A DNA stretch of 64,000 bases, taken from NCBI RefSeq assembly GCF_900103505.1, contig NZ_FNIA01000001.1, positions 1 through 64,000 on the forward strand, read 5' to 3'. The DNA is from Haloarchaeobius iranensis. GTDB lineage: Archaea; Halobacteriota; Halobacteria; Halobacteriales; Natrialbaceae. A model generated the notes under the pieces. That model saw only the letters and a list, made by a program, of their open reading frames with translations, did no database searches and was not told where the DNA came from. Shown here one piece after another: positions 8,215 to 16,468 of the stretch. A program made the position numbers and the translations under genes. How positions within the stretch are numbered: position 1 is the stretch's first letter; each line of letters begins with the position of its first letter.

Positions 8215-9345
8215 TTACAGCCGGTCGAGCACGGCCTCGCGGTCGTACTCCAGCGTCAGCTCTCGCGAACGCCCCCGACCCTCGACCTCGGCGTACTCGG
8301 TCTCGACGATGCCGAGGTCGTCGAGCTTGTTGACGATCTCGGAGTACCGGGTGTAGCCGAGGCCGGTCCGCTCGTGGAACGTCTCGTAGACGTCGCCGGC
8401 GCGTTCTCCCTCGCACTCGGCGATGACCTCGACGAGCGCGAGTTCGGACTCGCTCAGGCCCTCCAGCGAGCGCCGGAGGTGGACGTACTTCGACTTCTCG
8501 TAGGCGGCTTTGACGTCCTCCCTCTCGACAGTTCGGGAGGCGCGCATCTCGGCGTGGAGGCCGGCCCGGCGGAGCAGGTCGATGCCGACGCGCAGGTCGC
8601 CGGTCTCGGCGGTGAAGTCGGCGACGAGGTCGAGGATCGGTGCCGGAATCACGTCGTCCTGGAAGCCGCGCTTGACGCGCTCGCGGAGTATCTCGACGAT
8701 CTCGCCCTCGTCGTACGGTGGGAAGTAGATGTCCTCGGGGCGGAAGACGGACTGCACGCGGGAGTCGAGCTCGTCCATCACGTTCAGGTTCGGGTCCGAG
8801 GAGACGACGATGACGCCGATGCGCGCACCGGAGTGCTCCTCGTGAGCCCGGAGCAGCGAGTACAGCGTGTCGGAGGCCTCGCTCTCGTAGAACAGGTAGT
8901 TCACGTCGTCGAGCGCGACGACGAGCACCTCGTCCTCGTCGACGAGGCGTTCGGTCACCTGCGAGAACAGCTTCTTGAACGAGATACCCGAGGCGGGCGG
9001 CTCGTAGTCGAACATCCCCTCGAACAGCCGGGAGAACACCGAGTACCGCGTCGCGTTCATCTGGCAGTTCACCCGGACGGTTCGCACGTCGTTGGTCTCC
9101 GCCTGGAGCTCCGAGAAGAGCTTCTGGACGGCCGTGGTCTTCCCGGTGCCGGGCGGACCGCGGACGACGGCGTTGAGCGGACGGGACCCTCTGACGGCGG
9201 GACGAAGGACGTACTGCAGGCTCTGGGTCTGCGTCTCCCGATGTTTGAACGTCTCGGGGACGTAGTCGATCTCGAACACCCGCTCGTTGCGGAAGACCGA
9301 CTCGTCCCACCCCAACATTCCCTCGTCTGGGGGGTCCTCAGCCAT
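8215..9345 (-). CDS. Orc1/Cdc6 family replication protein (divergent)
   Basis: A 376-residue AAA+ protein of the archaeal initiator family. Walker A GPPGTGKT lies at residues 63-70, the Walker B region VVALDDVNYLF at about 143-153, and sensor-like segments follow. A C-terminal winged helix (about 300-376: ERTGLGYTRYSEIVNKLDDLGIVETE) would bind DNA. Walker B reads LDDVN instead of the usual LDEID type, so the catalytic Glu is Asp. The start at 9345 (MAEDPP) is the first ATG; a GTG 12 nt upstream is possible. Haloarchaea carry many Orc1/Cdc6 paralogs and not all sit at origins. No origin is evident beside this one. Confidence 0.9.
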   Translation of the reverse strand: MAEDPPDEGMLGWDESVFRNERVFEIDYVPETFKHRETQTQSLQYVLRPAVRGSRPLNAVVRGPPGTGKTTAVQKLFSELQAETNDVRTVRVNCQMNATRYSVFSRLFEGMFDYEPPASGISFKKLFSQVTERLVDEDEVLVVALDDVNYLFYESEASDTLYSLLRAHEEHSGARIGVIVVSSDPNLNVMDELDSRVQSVFRPEDIYFPPYDEGEIVEILRERVKRGFQDDVIPAPILDLVADFTAETGDLRVGIDLLRRAGLHAEMRASRTVEREDVKAAYEKSKYVHLRRSLEGLSESELALVEVIAECEGERAGDVYETFHERTGLGYTRYSEIVNKLDDLGIVETEYAEVEGRGRSRELTLEYDREAVLDRL

Positions 9346-9357
9346 CACTTTCACCAC

Positions 9358-9650
9358 GCTACGCCGAGTACTTAGTCCTTCGGCAGACTCGCGTCAGACG
9401 CACGAATTCGGCCGAGACGGCTGACGTGAGGTCGCCCCCTCGTCAGTGCAGCTCCGTCACGTTGCTCTCGATGTCGCCCTCGTCTTTCGAGTGTGCTTCG
9501 AACGAACAGTCCGCCAGGCTACATCGGAATGCGTTCGCCGTGGACGGGACGATGCGAGCCGGCCCCTCGGACAGACACGGCCGACCCGACCGGTAGCGCG
9601 CGCTGACCCGGACCGAAGGCCGATAAGCCGGGGATACCGTCGCCGTCCCT
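9358..9650. other. intergenic region with a degenerate zinc-finger-like reading frame
   Basis: This 293-bp stretch between the orc1-like and mutS-like genes has no intact gene. On the minus strand, 9443-9541 reads as a short Cys-rich tail (see the pseudogene entry). No TATA element or stable hairpin stands out. Confidence 0.45.
9443..9541 (-). pseudogene. remnant of a small zinc-finger-like protein
   Basis: Reading the minus strand from 9541 to the stop at 9443 gives ANAFRCSLADCSFEAHSKD and onwards to NVTELH. This resembles the start of the tiny haloarchaeal C-x4-C zinc proteins, which usually begin with a Met right before such a segment. Here that position is ACG and no ATG, GTG or TTG start is available nearby. 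Either a start codon was lost or the resemblance is chance. Confidence 0.25.
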
Positions 9651-11624
9651 CTACTCGAACTTCTCCAGCAACCGGTCGTAGAACGTCGCCTCGGACTCGC
9701 CGGCGAGCTTCTCGACGATGAGTTCCGGCGTCGAGCGCGCGAGGTGGTCCTTCACGGGCGACCGGTTCACGACGAGCTCCCCGTCGACCAGCCCGACGGC
9801 CTCGATACCGTCGACAGTCACCTCGAAGTTCGCCGTCTCGCGTATCTCGCCCGCGAGGTGCGAGACGAACACCGCGGACGCGCCGTTCTCGTCGAGCGCC
9901 TCGAGGATGCCCGCGATTATCTTCGCCGACGCCCCCGGCTCCGTGATGGACTCCAGTTCGTCGACGAGCACCAGCGAGTCCGCGCCGCCGTCGGCGACAT
10001 CGGCGAACTCCCGCACCGTCGACTCGAACGCGCCCGCGTCGAGTGTCCCCTGTGTCTTCGCGTGGTAGTGCAGCGACGAGAACCGCTGGAGCCGCACCGA
10101 CTCCGCCGGCACCGGCAGCCCCATCTGCGCGAGGACGACCACGCTCGCGACGAGGTCGAGCGTCGACGTCTTCCCGCCGGAGTTCACCCCCGAGAGCAGC
10201 GCGACGCCCTCGATGCCGTAGTCCACCGGGTCGGCCTCGTCGTGGGGGACGTCGAGCAGGAGCGAGCGCCCGCCCTCGATGGCGACGCCCTCGTCCGCGA
10301 ACGTCGGCAGCGTGCAGTCGTAGTCGTCCGCGAACCGCGCGACGGCGAGCGCCACGTCGAGTTCGAGCGCCGCACCGACCAGCGCCTCGGCGTCCCCGCG
10401 CCGGTCGGCCAGCTCGTCGGCCAGCTCCCGCTTCAGCCGGGTCTCGCGTCGTTCCTTCGCGGCCGTGAGGTCCTCGCGGAGCCGGGAGACGACGGACTCG
10501 TCGTGGTCCACCGGGTACGTCGGCTCGTCGCCGAACGCCCGCCGTGCGACCTCGGCCTCGCCCGTGTCGAGGTCGAGGCTCTCGACGAGATGGTCCCGCG
10601 CGGCGTCGACCGCGTCGGCGTACTCGTCGGCGAGTTCGCGCGAGAGCAGCGAGTCCACGCCAGCACCGCGTTCGACCAGCGAGAGCAGGTCCGCGCCCTC
10701 GATGGTCACGTCGCGCTCCTCGATGGCCTCGCGCAGCCGGTCGTTGGCGACGTTCTCGGCCATCCCGACGGCCGCGTCGAGGTCGTCGAGGGCAGTCGCG
10801 AGCCGGTCGACCTCCGCGTCGCCCGCGATGCCGCCGTCCCCGGTCAGCCCCGAGAGTGCGTCCTCGAGCGCGTCGAGGTCACACGGCGCGTCGAGGTCGG
10901 TCGCGCGGTGGACCGCGATGGCCGCCCGGATGCGGTCCCGGTTCGTCGCGAAGAACGCCAAGGCACGCTCCGGGACGACCTCCACGGGGTTCGACAGCGC
11001 GTTCGGTTCGACCCGCACGTCGCCATCGACCTCGACGCCGGCGAACGTCTCGTCCAGCGCGATGACCGTCGAGTACCCGCGCGCGAGGTCCGCCAGTCCC
11101 CGGGCGTCGTCGACGACCTCGACCGGCAGTTCCGGGATCGCCTCGCGAGCCGTCGCGTACGTCTCCCCGTTCGTCGTCGCCAGACAGCGGTCCCGAACCG
11201 ACACGTCCCGTGGGTCGGTGAGCGGCTCGACGCCCGCCAGCGCGTCGAGCACCGCCTCCGAGACCGTCCGGTCCATCGCGCGCTCGGCGAACGTCCGCAC
11301 CTCCTCGATGCGTGACTGCGCAGCGCTCGGGTAGAACGTCTCCATGCGCTTGGCCCCGTAGTCGGTGACGGTCCGGGCCTTGAGTTCGTCGAGCATCGCC
11401 CGGTACACCTCGCGGGCGCGGTCCGTCGCGAGGAAGCCGCCGGGGTCGTCGTGTTCGGTCCGGATGGCGGCCCGCGCGATGCGTGCGGCCCGCCCCTCGG
11501 AGACGCCCGGTGCGCGCGAGAGCGTCGCCACGTCACCCGCCCGCAACGCCGCTTCGGGGTCGTCGAGTTCGGCCAGCGCGTCGGCCGTCTTCGCGCCGAC
11601 GCCCGGTATCGCCGACAGTTCCAT
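9651..11624 (-). CDS. MutS-like ATPase with N-terminal helix-hairpin-helix
   Basis: A 657-residue protein. A helix-hairpin-helix region (IPGVGAKTADALAEL, then APGVSEGRAARIARA) fills the first 55 residues. A long helical middle follows, and the C-terminal ABC-type ATPase of the MutS superfamily has Walker A SGVNSGGKTST near residue 480, Walker B LVLVDELESI, and a signature-like SAKIIAGILEAL. It lacks the mismatch-binding N-terminal domain of MutS1 (no F-x-E motif) and the Smr nuclease domain of many MutS2 proteins. A role in DNA structure recognition or recombination control is likely by family; the exact function is unknown. It stands alone. Confidence 0.88.
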   Translation of the reverse strand: MELSAIPGVGAKTADALAELDDPEAALRAGDVATLSRAPGVSEGRAARIARAAIRTEHDDPGGFLATDRAREVYRAMLDELKARTVTDYGAKRMETFYPSAAQSRIEEVRTFAERAMDRTVSEAVLDALAGVEPLTDPRDVSVRDRCLATTNGETYATAREAIPELPVEVVDDARGLADLARGYSTVIALDETFAGVEVDGDVRVEPNALSNPVEVVPERALAFFATNRDRIRAAIAVHRATDLDAPCDLDALEDALSGLTGDGGIAGDAEVDRLATALDDLDAAVGMAENVANDRLREAIEERDVTIEGADLLSLVERGAGVDSLLSRELADEYADAVDAARDHLVESLDLDTGEAEVARRAFGDEPTYPVDHDESVVSRLREDLTAAKERRETRLKRELADELADRRGDAEALVGAALELDVALAVARFADDYDCTLPTFADEGVAIEGGRSLLLDVPHDEADPVDYGIEGVALLSGVNSGGKTSTLDLVASVVVLAQMGLPVPAESVRLQRFSSLHYHAKTQGTLDAGAFESTVREFADVADGGADSLVLVDELESITEPGASAKIIAGILEALDENGASAVFVSHLAGEIRETANFEVTVDGIEAVGLVDGELVVNRSPVKDHLARSTPELIVEKLAGESEATFYDRLLEKFE

Positions 11625-12052
11625 TGCAGGGGTCTATCCGGGGCGAGGCGAAAAAGCTCCCGCCGTCGAGCGCCCGGTATCGTCGCGGCTCCTGCGAGCG
11701 AGGGGCGCGGTTTGGAGCGAACGGAAACTAGAACGTGAACGAATAGGCACGTCGAGTGTCGTGCGTGGAATAGTTAAAATATTATATTAAAAAAAATAAA
11801 TTTCTGTCCAACCCCAGCGTTGACAGTTGTTTTAGATATCACCATTGGCTCCAAAAAGATTTCTTCTATTTCTAGACCCATGGATTATCAAACTTCGACG
11901 GGAACGTGTTCAATATTTATATTCCAATTAGTAGCAATTATAACCATAGCAAACCCCCACTATCTATATTCTTAAGTACCAACCCAAAATACAATATCGT
12001 TTAGATATATTAAATTGTCCAATATATAAAATTTTATATTTTGTGGTTCAGA
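11625..12052. other. AT-rich intergenic island
   Basis: The first 140 bases are GC-rich and featureless. From about 11765 to 12052 the composition switches abruptly to strongly AT-rich, with runs such as TTAAAATATTATATTAAAAAAAA and several TATA-like elements, unlike anything else in the window. The switch coincides with the upstream region of the Tat-exported trio. No gene is visible inside. Confidence 0.7.
12023..12030 (+). promoter_or_regulatory. TATA element of the Tat-exported trio
   Basis: TATATAAA is centred 27 nt before the ATG at 12053, which fits a leaderless transcript and supports that start over the in-frame ATG at 12071. Confidence 0.6.
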
Positions 12053-13051
12053 ATGACCATCCGCCCTCTCATGGATTCGAATAGAAGACGATTCATCCAG
12101 GCAATGGTTGCCACCGGCCTGGCAGTGACTGGACTCAGTTTCAGTAGTACCGCGACGAGAACTACCAGGGAGAATCCGACGCTGCTCGTCGGGTCTCTCT
12201 CAGACCCAATCAGCCAGTCGGAACGGCTCGAGGCGCGGAATTCCGTGCTCGAATCGACGGATTCCTCCGGTTCTGCCGTTGGATACGCGTCCAACGATGA
12301 ACCGGTCGTCGCCTATGCGTTCGGTCTCAAAGATGGCGTGCCACAGGAATTCGTCGGAACCGCGAAAACTGAGGCCGAAGCGACCCATCAGATACGGGAA
12401 GCCCGGTCGTTCGTCGAAGAGTTCGACAGGCGAACTGTCTTGAACGCATCGGATAGTCCGGTTTCCGTCGAGACCGACGGCCAGTGGTCGTGGCTGTCGA
12501 ACACCTACTCGTCAGCTGAGGGCAAGTACGGCTCCGTCGACTTCACAGCCCACTTCTGGCGACTGGATGTCGACACCGGGTTCACCGAAATCGCAACCGT
12601 AACCGAGGTCAAGGCTGGGGCTTGGCAGGGCTTTACCGACATTCCGTCCTACGCGAAACACGACTGGAACGACGGCACCGTCACCGCTCACTCACCGCAT
12701 AGTTTTGACTCAGACGGAGCCGGCGAGACGTGGGAATCCAGCATGTACGTCGCCGCAGACGGCACTCAGCACGACATCGACTGGAACTACCAGACGAAGT
12801 GGAAGACGATCGAGCAGCAGTACAGTTCCAGTGAAATACAGAACAAGACCGCAACACGGTGGGAACTCAAAGATCGCTGGTCCAGCAACTTCTCCCCGGT
12901 TCACGCGACAGGCAGTATCTGTTCATTCGCGGACGAACCCAATAACGCCGAGGTAGTCGGTACAGTCAGTCACGACACCAAATTCCGCACCGGGTTCAGG
13001 ACCGACCGTGTTCAGGACAACATCGAATTAGAATATTTCAACTACGAATAA
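12053..13051 (+). CDS. Tat-exported protein of unknown function (trio member A)
   Basis: I do not recognise this 332-residue protein. It begins with a clear twin-arginine signal (DSNRRRFIQAMVATGLAVTG, at residues 8-27). Residues about 40-140 are mixed and acidic (YAFGLKDGVPQEFVGTAKTE). The rest is rich in aromatic and Ser/Thr residues with alternating strand-like stretches (VDFTAHFWRLDV, MYVAADGTQHDIDWNYQTKW), which suggests a beta-rich secreted domain. It has no lipobox, no C-terminal sorting signal and only one Cys. The stop overlaps the next start by one base (TAATG), so A and B are translationally coupled. The upstream region is unusually AT-rich, which may mean transfer. Confidence 0.8.
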   Translation: MTIRPLMDSNRRRFIQAMVATGLAVTGLSFSSTATRTTRENPTLLVGSLSDPISQSERLEARNSVLESTDSSGSAVGYASNDEPVVAYAFGLKDGVPQEFVGTAKTEAEATHQIREARSFVEEFDRRTVLNASDSPVSVETDGQWSWLSNTYSSAEGKYGSVDFTAHFWRLDVDTGFTEIATVTEVKAGAWQGFTDIPSYAKHDWNDGTVTAHSPHSFDSDGAGETWESSMYVAADGTQHDIDWNYQTKWKTIEQQYSSSEIQNKTATRWELKDRWSSNFSPVHATGSICSFADEPNNAEVVGTVSHDTKFRTGFRTDRVQDNIELEYFNYE

Positions 13052-14313
13052 TGAGTGACGAGAACGAGGCCCCGGAGTTGCAGCGTCGAACCGCCCTCTC
13101 AGCAATCGCCGCGACGTCGAGTGCCGCCCTCGTCGGGACGGCGACCGCCAGCCGCGGAGTCACCAGCCGAACCGGCGTTGGTCAGGGCGACGTCGCCGTC
13201 TACGTCGACGAGGCGCTCTCGGTCTCCCTGCCCGGACGAGCCGTCACCACCGTTTCCTCGCTGGACGAGGCCGAGTTCGTCCTCCTGGCCACGGAGCCCG
13301 GCCTGGACCGGAGCGCGGTCCTCGACCAGCTGGCCGCCGGCACCCCGGTCGGGATGGCCGGTAACGACGCGAACGGTGGCCTGATCCGCTTGCTCTACGA
13401 CGCCGACGAGGAGGTGGAGGCGATCTTCGACGCCGGGACGCCCCTGCCGGACGACGTGCCGGTCTCCGTCACACTCGGCTACTTCGGCCCGTCCCCCTTC
13501 GCGGTCATCGACCCGGTCGAGGACATCTCACAGATGCGTGAGTTCAGTCTCGAAGCGGTGACCGGGCGGCGTCTCGAGACCACTATCAGCACGCAGTACG
13601 GCGGCCCATCGGCGAACTTCGACCCTATCGAGGGCCCCTGCAGTGCGCTCGGACGGACCGCGTTCCCGGACGACTTCAACTGTCTCGGTGGCTACCAGAT
13701 CGACTTCGCCTCGTGTCCGCACGGTGACGTTCGCGTCCGTGTCTTCTGTGGCTACGTCGACGACACCGACGGTAACCGGTACTTCGGCATCGACCAGCAA
13801 ATAGATCTCTGGCCAGGGACCTCGAACGGCCGCAATGTCGGTGATGCCTGCGGGACGGACTGGCAGAACAACGAACTCGTTGCCTCTAACGACTACATAA
13901 ATATCTCAAACGCTTCGGCCGAGGTAATTAAATCCAAGCCCCAGTCGACGGAGAGTACTGTCAGCAACGGTACGGAGCTCTCGCTGGGTGTATCCGGAGA
14001 TGCGGGCGGGATCGGTGGCGAAGCGGCCGCGGCCTGGTCGAGAACCGTCACCGTCAGCGGTGTAAATGTGACCCGTTCCGACGGCAACGACTACTCTGAG
14101 CACACCGTGGAGTACAACTCCGGCGGCGACGTGACATCGTCCGCAAAGTTTGACCGGACTGATCTCATCCAGAGCGTAGGCACCGACCTCGGACAGGTGT
14201 ACATGAGCTCCGACATCGATGTCGAGTTCAAAAAGCCCGGAGGTATCTTGCCGTGGGATGACCCATCCTACGAGACCTTCACCGAGAGCGGCGTCCTGAA
14301 CTTCACCGTCTAA
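13051..14313 (+). CDS. Tat-exported protein of unknown function (trio member B)
   Basis: A 420-residue unrecognised protein, coupled to member A. A twin-arginine-type signal (LQRRTALSAIAATSSAAL) occupies about residues 10-32. Residues about 45-150 look like a compact alpha/beta domain (VAVYVDEALSVSLPG, VLDQLAAGTPVGMAGND). The C-terminal 260 residues carry a Cys-rich patch (CSALGRTAFPDDFNCLGGY, ASCPH, VFCGYVDD) and long alternating strands (WSRTVTVSGVNVTRSDGN, HTVEYNSGGDV). The segment RYFGIDQQIDLWPG is echoed in member C (TYLGVEQQLTVWPG), so B and C appear to share a domain. Function unknown; secreted beta-structure is inference. Confidence 0.8.
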   Translation: MSDENEAPELQRRTALSAIAATSSAALVGTATASRGVTSRTGVGQGDVAVYVDEALSVSLPGRAVTTVSSLDEAEFVLLATEPGLDRSAVLDQLAAGTPVGMAGNDANGGLIRLLYDADEEVEAIFDAGTPLPDDVPVSVTLGYFGPSPFAVIDPVEDISQMREFSLEAVTGRRLETTISTQYGGPSANFDPIEGPCSALGRTAFPDDFNCLGGYQIDFASCPHGDVRVRVFCGYVDDTDGNRYFGIDQQIDLWPGTSNGRNVGDACGTDWQNNELVASNDYINISNASAEVIKSKPQSTESTVSNGTELSLGVSGDAGGIGGEAAAAWSRTVTVSGVNVTRSDGNDYSEHTVEYNSGGDVTSSAKFDRTDLIQSVGTDLGQVYMSSDIDVEFKKPGGILPWDDPSYETFTESGVLNFTV

Positions 14314-14441
14314 TCGCCGCCGGATGACTCCGCGGGGGTTCCTGGCCGCAGCGTACGTCCCCCACGAAGTATTTCAACCTGGAACAGAAATTACCAATAT
14401 CATCCCAACCGCCGTTGTTCACACCCATCCTCCGAACATAT

Positions 14442-15299
14442 ATGCCCGACGACAGTACACTTCTTACGACCCGACGAAAGCTCCTCGCTGGTAGCGCAGT
14501 CACCGCGGGTGCGGTCGCGCTCGGCGTCCGAGCGTCCGACGATGCCCCGCCCCGCTGTCGGGGAGACACCGATCCCCCACACTCCCGCATCGGACCGACG
14601 TACAGTACGAGCGGCTGTGGGCCCGCCTACACATTCGGAGAGGGCTGGGAGTGCCTCGTGAACGACAGGGCCGACCTCGGCTCGCGCCCAGACGCCGAGG
14701 CCACCCTGGCCACTGCGGTCGCACGCTACGCCGGTGAGTCCACGACGTACCTCGGGGTCGAACAGCAGCTCACCGTCTGGCCCGGGCCGGCCCGCAAACG
14801 AATCGCCGACCCGACCAGCGACTGGCCGCTCGACGCGTTCTCGCTCACCACGGAGCTCGGTGGCGACGCCGCGGATTCGACTCGTCTCGTCGCCCGGAAC
14901 CCCGGAACGACGGGCTGCCGGACGACCTTCAGGACCTGGCTCGGGATCGGGGTCGTCGGCACCGCCGCCGACGCGTACGACGACCTTCCGCCCTGGCGCG
15001 GGAGCTACCGCTTCGACAAAGCGACGGTCACGCACACCCCGACCGAGACGGACCGACCCGGCTCGACCCTCGATGTGCGCGTGTACGGCGATGACTTCCG
15101 CCGGACCAATCGGACGGTCCGCTACTCGGCGCTGTTCGAGGCCACCGACGCAGCGGTCGAGACGGTCGAGGTCGACTCCGAACTCGTCGTCGACCTCGCG
15201 AAATCGGAGCTTGGGGGCCTCCGGACGGAGCGGAAGACCATGACCGACGGGGCGACCGTCACGGCCACGGTATCGAACTCGGACGCGGGCGAGCAGTGA
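14442..15299 (+). CDS. Tat-exported protein of unknown function (trio member C)
   Basis: A 285-residue unrecognised protein. The ATG at 14442 gives a Tat signal (LLTTRRKLLAGSAVTAGAVAL); an in-frame TTG 27 nt upstream would push the signal inwards and is less likely. Paired Cys (in PPRCRGD, TSGCGPAY and WECLVND) suggest disulfides outside the cell. The segment TYLGVEQQLTVWPG matches member B, and the C-terminal halves of both are strand-rich with a similar layout, so C looks like a shorter paralog lacking the N-terminal alpha/beta domain of B. It lies 128 bp after B and may have its own promoter. Function unknown. Confidence 0.78.
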   Translation: MPDDSTLLTTRRKLLAGSAVTAGAVALGVRASDDAPPRCRGDTDPPHSRIGPTYSTSGCGPAYTFGEGWECLVNDRADLGSRPDAEATLATAVARYAGESTTYLGVEQQLTVWPGPARKRIADPTSDWPLDAFSLTTELGGDAADSTRLVARNPGTTGCRTTFRTWLGIGVVGTAADAYDDLPPWRGSYRFDKATVTHTPTETDRPGSTLDVRVYGDDFRRTNRTVRYSALFEATDAAVETVEVDSELVVDLAKSELGGLRTERKTMTDGATVTATVSNSDAGEQ

Positions 15300-15352
15300 C
15301 GACCCGTCCCGGCCGGCGGTCACCGCGGGCCGTTCACACCCCGCCGGGACCG

Positions 15353-15360
15353 TTTTTGAG
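15353..15360 (+). promoter_or_regulatory. TATA element of the phosphotransferase gene
   Basis: TTTTTGAG after GGGACCG is centred about 26 nt before the ATG at 15382, the spacing of a leaderless start. Confidence 0.45.
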
Positions 15361-15381
15361 TGCCCGTCCGTCGGCCCGGGT

Positions 15382-16467
15382 ATGACCGACGCCACCCGCG
15401 ACACCGACGCCCTCGAAGCCCTCCTCGCCGCCGAACTCGCCACCGAGGCCACGGGCGTCGAGACGCTCTCGGACGGGCTCAACCTCGTGCTCGCGGTCGC
15501 GACGACCGACGGCGAGTACGTCGTCCGCCGGCCGAACAAGCTGCGGGACCGGCAGTACATCAACCCGCTCCGGGACGAGTACCGCGTGATGGAGCACCTG
15601 CACGAAACGGCGCTGCCGACGCCCGAGCCGACCCTGTACTGCGACGACGAGACCGTCCTCGACGGGGCATTCTTCGTCGTCCCGCGCGTGGACGGCGCGG
15701 TGGTCCCGCTGGGCTCGGACCTGCCGGAGCGGTTCCGGCACCCCGAGGCCCGGTGCGACCTGGCCCATCAACTGGTCGACACCCTCGCGGACGTCCACGC
15801 GCTCGACACCGGAGCGTTCGCGGCGTGCTGCGACCGCCGGACCCCGCGCGAGCAGGTCGCCGACGGCCTGCGACGGCTCGACGCCGCCGCCGAGGTGACC
15901 GGCCGCGAGTTCGCCCGCCTCCGCGCGGTCGGCGAGTGGCTCGTCGAGCACGCGCCCGAGGCCACCGAGACGACGCTCGTCCACGGCGACTACCGTCCCG
16001 GGAACGTCCTGTTCGCGGGCGACGAAGTTCCCGAGATAACCGGCGTCATCGACTGGGAGACCGCGCTGCTGGGCGACCCGCTCGTCGAACTCGGCTACCT
16101 GCTGCTGCGCTGGGGCGACCCCGACGACCGGCCGGTACCGCTCGACGGCATCGCGGCGCGCTACCCCGAGCACGGGGACGCGGTCGCGGAGCTGCGCGAG
16201 CGGAACGAGCGTGGCCTCGCGCCGTTCACGACCGACACCGGCAGCCCGAGCCGGCGGGCGCTGGTGGCACGGTACGAGGAGCAGACAGGGAGGGAATTCG
16301 ACCACGAGCGGTTCTACCGAGCCAACGCGGCGTTCTCGCTCGCGTCGGTCTGGGTCGACCTGCATCGCCACCGGGTCGAACGGGGTGCGGACTCGGATCT
16401 CGAGCCGTACATCGACCACGTGACGCTGCTCGCGGAGCGAATCGTCGACGGGGAGCGGCCGCTGTGA
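15382..16467 (+). CDS. phosphotransferase family protein (APH/ACAD10-like kinase fold)
   Basis: A 361-residue protein with the aminoglycoside-phosphotransferase kinase fold. The catalytic loop LVHGDYRPGNVLF lies at about residues 198-210 (His, Asp, Asn conserved) and the metal-binding Asp lies in GVIDWETALLGDP. The N-terminal lobe has a nucleotide-loop-like stretch (ETLSDGLNLVLAVATTDGEYVVRRP). It is closest in style to the branch near acyl-CoA dehydrogenase family member 10 and not to true antibiotic-resistance enzymes. The substrate is unknown; a small-molecule hydroxyl kinase is the likely role. It is cytoplasmic and convergent with the DUF2298 gene, with one base between them. Confidence 0.88.
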   Translation: MTDATRDTDALEALLAAELATEATGVETLSDGLNLVLAVATTDGEYVVRRPNKLRDRQYINPLRDEYRVMEHLHETALPTPEPTLYCDDETVLDGAFFVVPRVDGAVVPLGSDLPERFRHPEARCDLAHQLVDTLADVHALDTGAFAACCDRRTPREQVADGLRRLDAAAEVTGREFARLRAVGEWLVEHAPEATETTLVHGDYRPGNVLFAGDEVPEITGVIDWETALLGDPLVELGYLLLRWGDPDDRPVPLDGIAARYPEHGDAVAELRERNERGLAPFTTDTGSPSRRALVARYEEQTGREFDHERFYRANAAFSLASVWVDLHRHRVERGADSDLEPYIDHVTLLAERIVDGERPL

Positions 16468-16468
16468 C

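Noticed and set aside
12200-12388. Minus-strand frame inside trio member A
   Set aside because: No promoter, no family pattern, and the plus-strand gene has a Tat signal and leaderless promoter.
15382-16467. Aminoglycoside resistance gene
   Set aside because: The kinase fold is shared, but the sequence is closer in style to the ACAD10-like branch; nothing points to antibiotic substrates.
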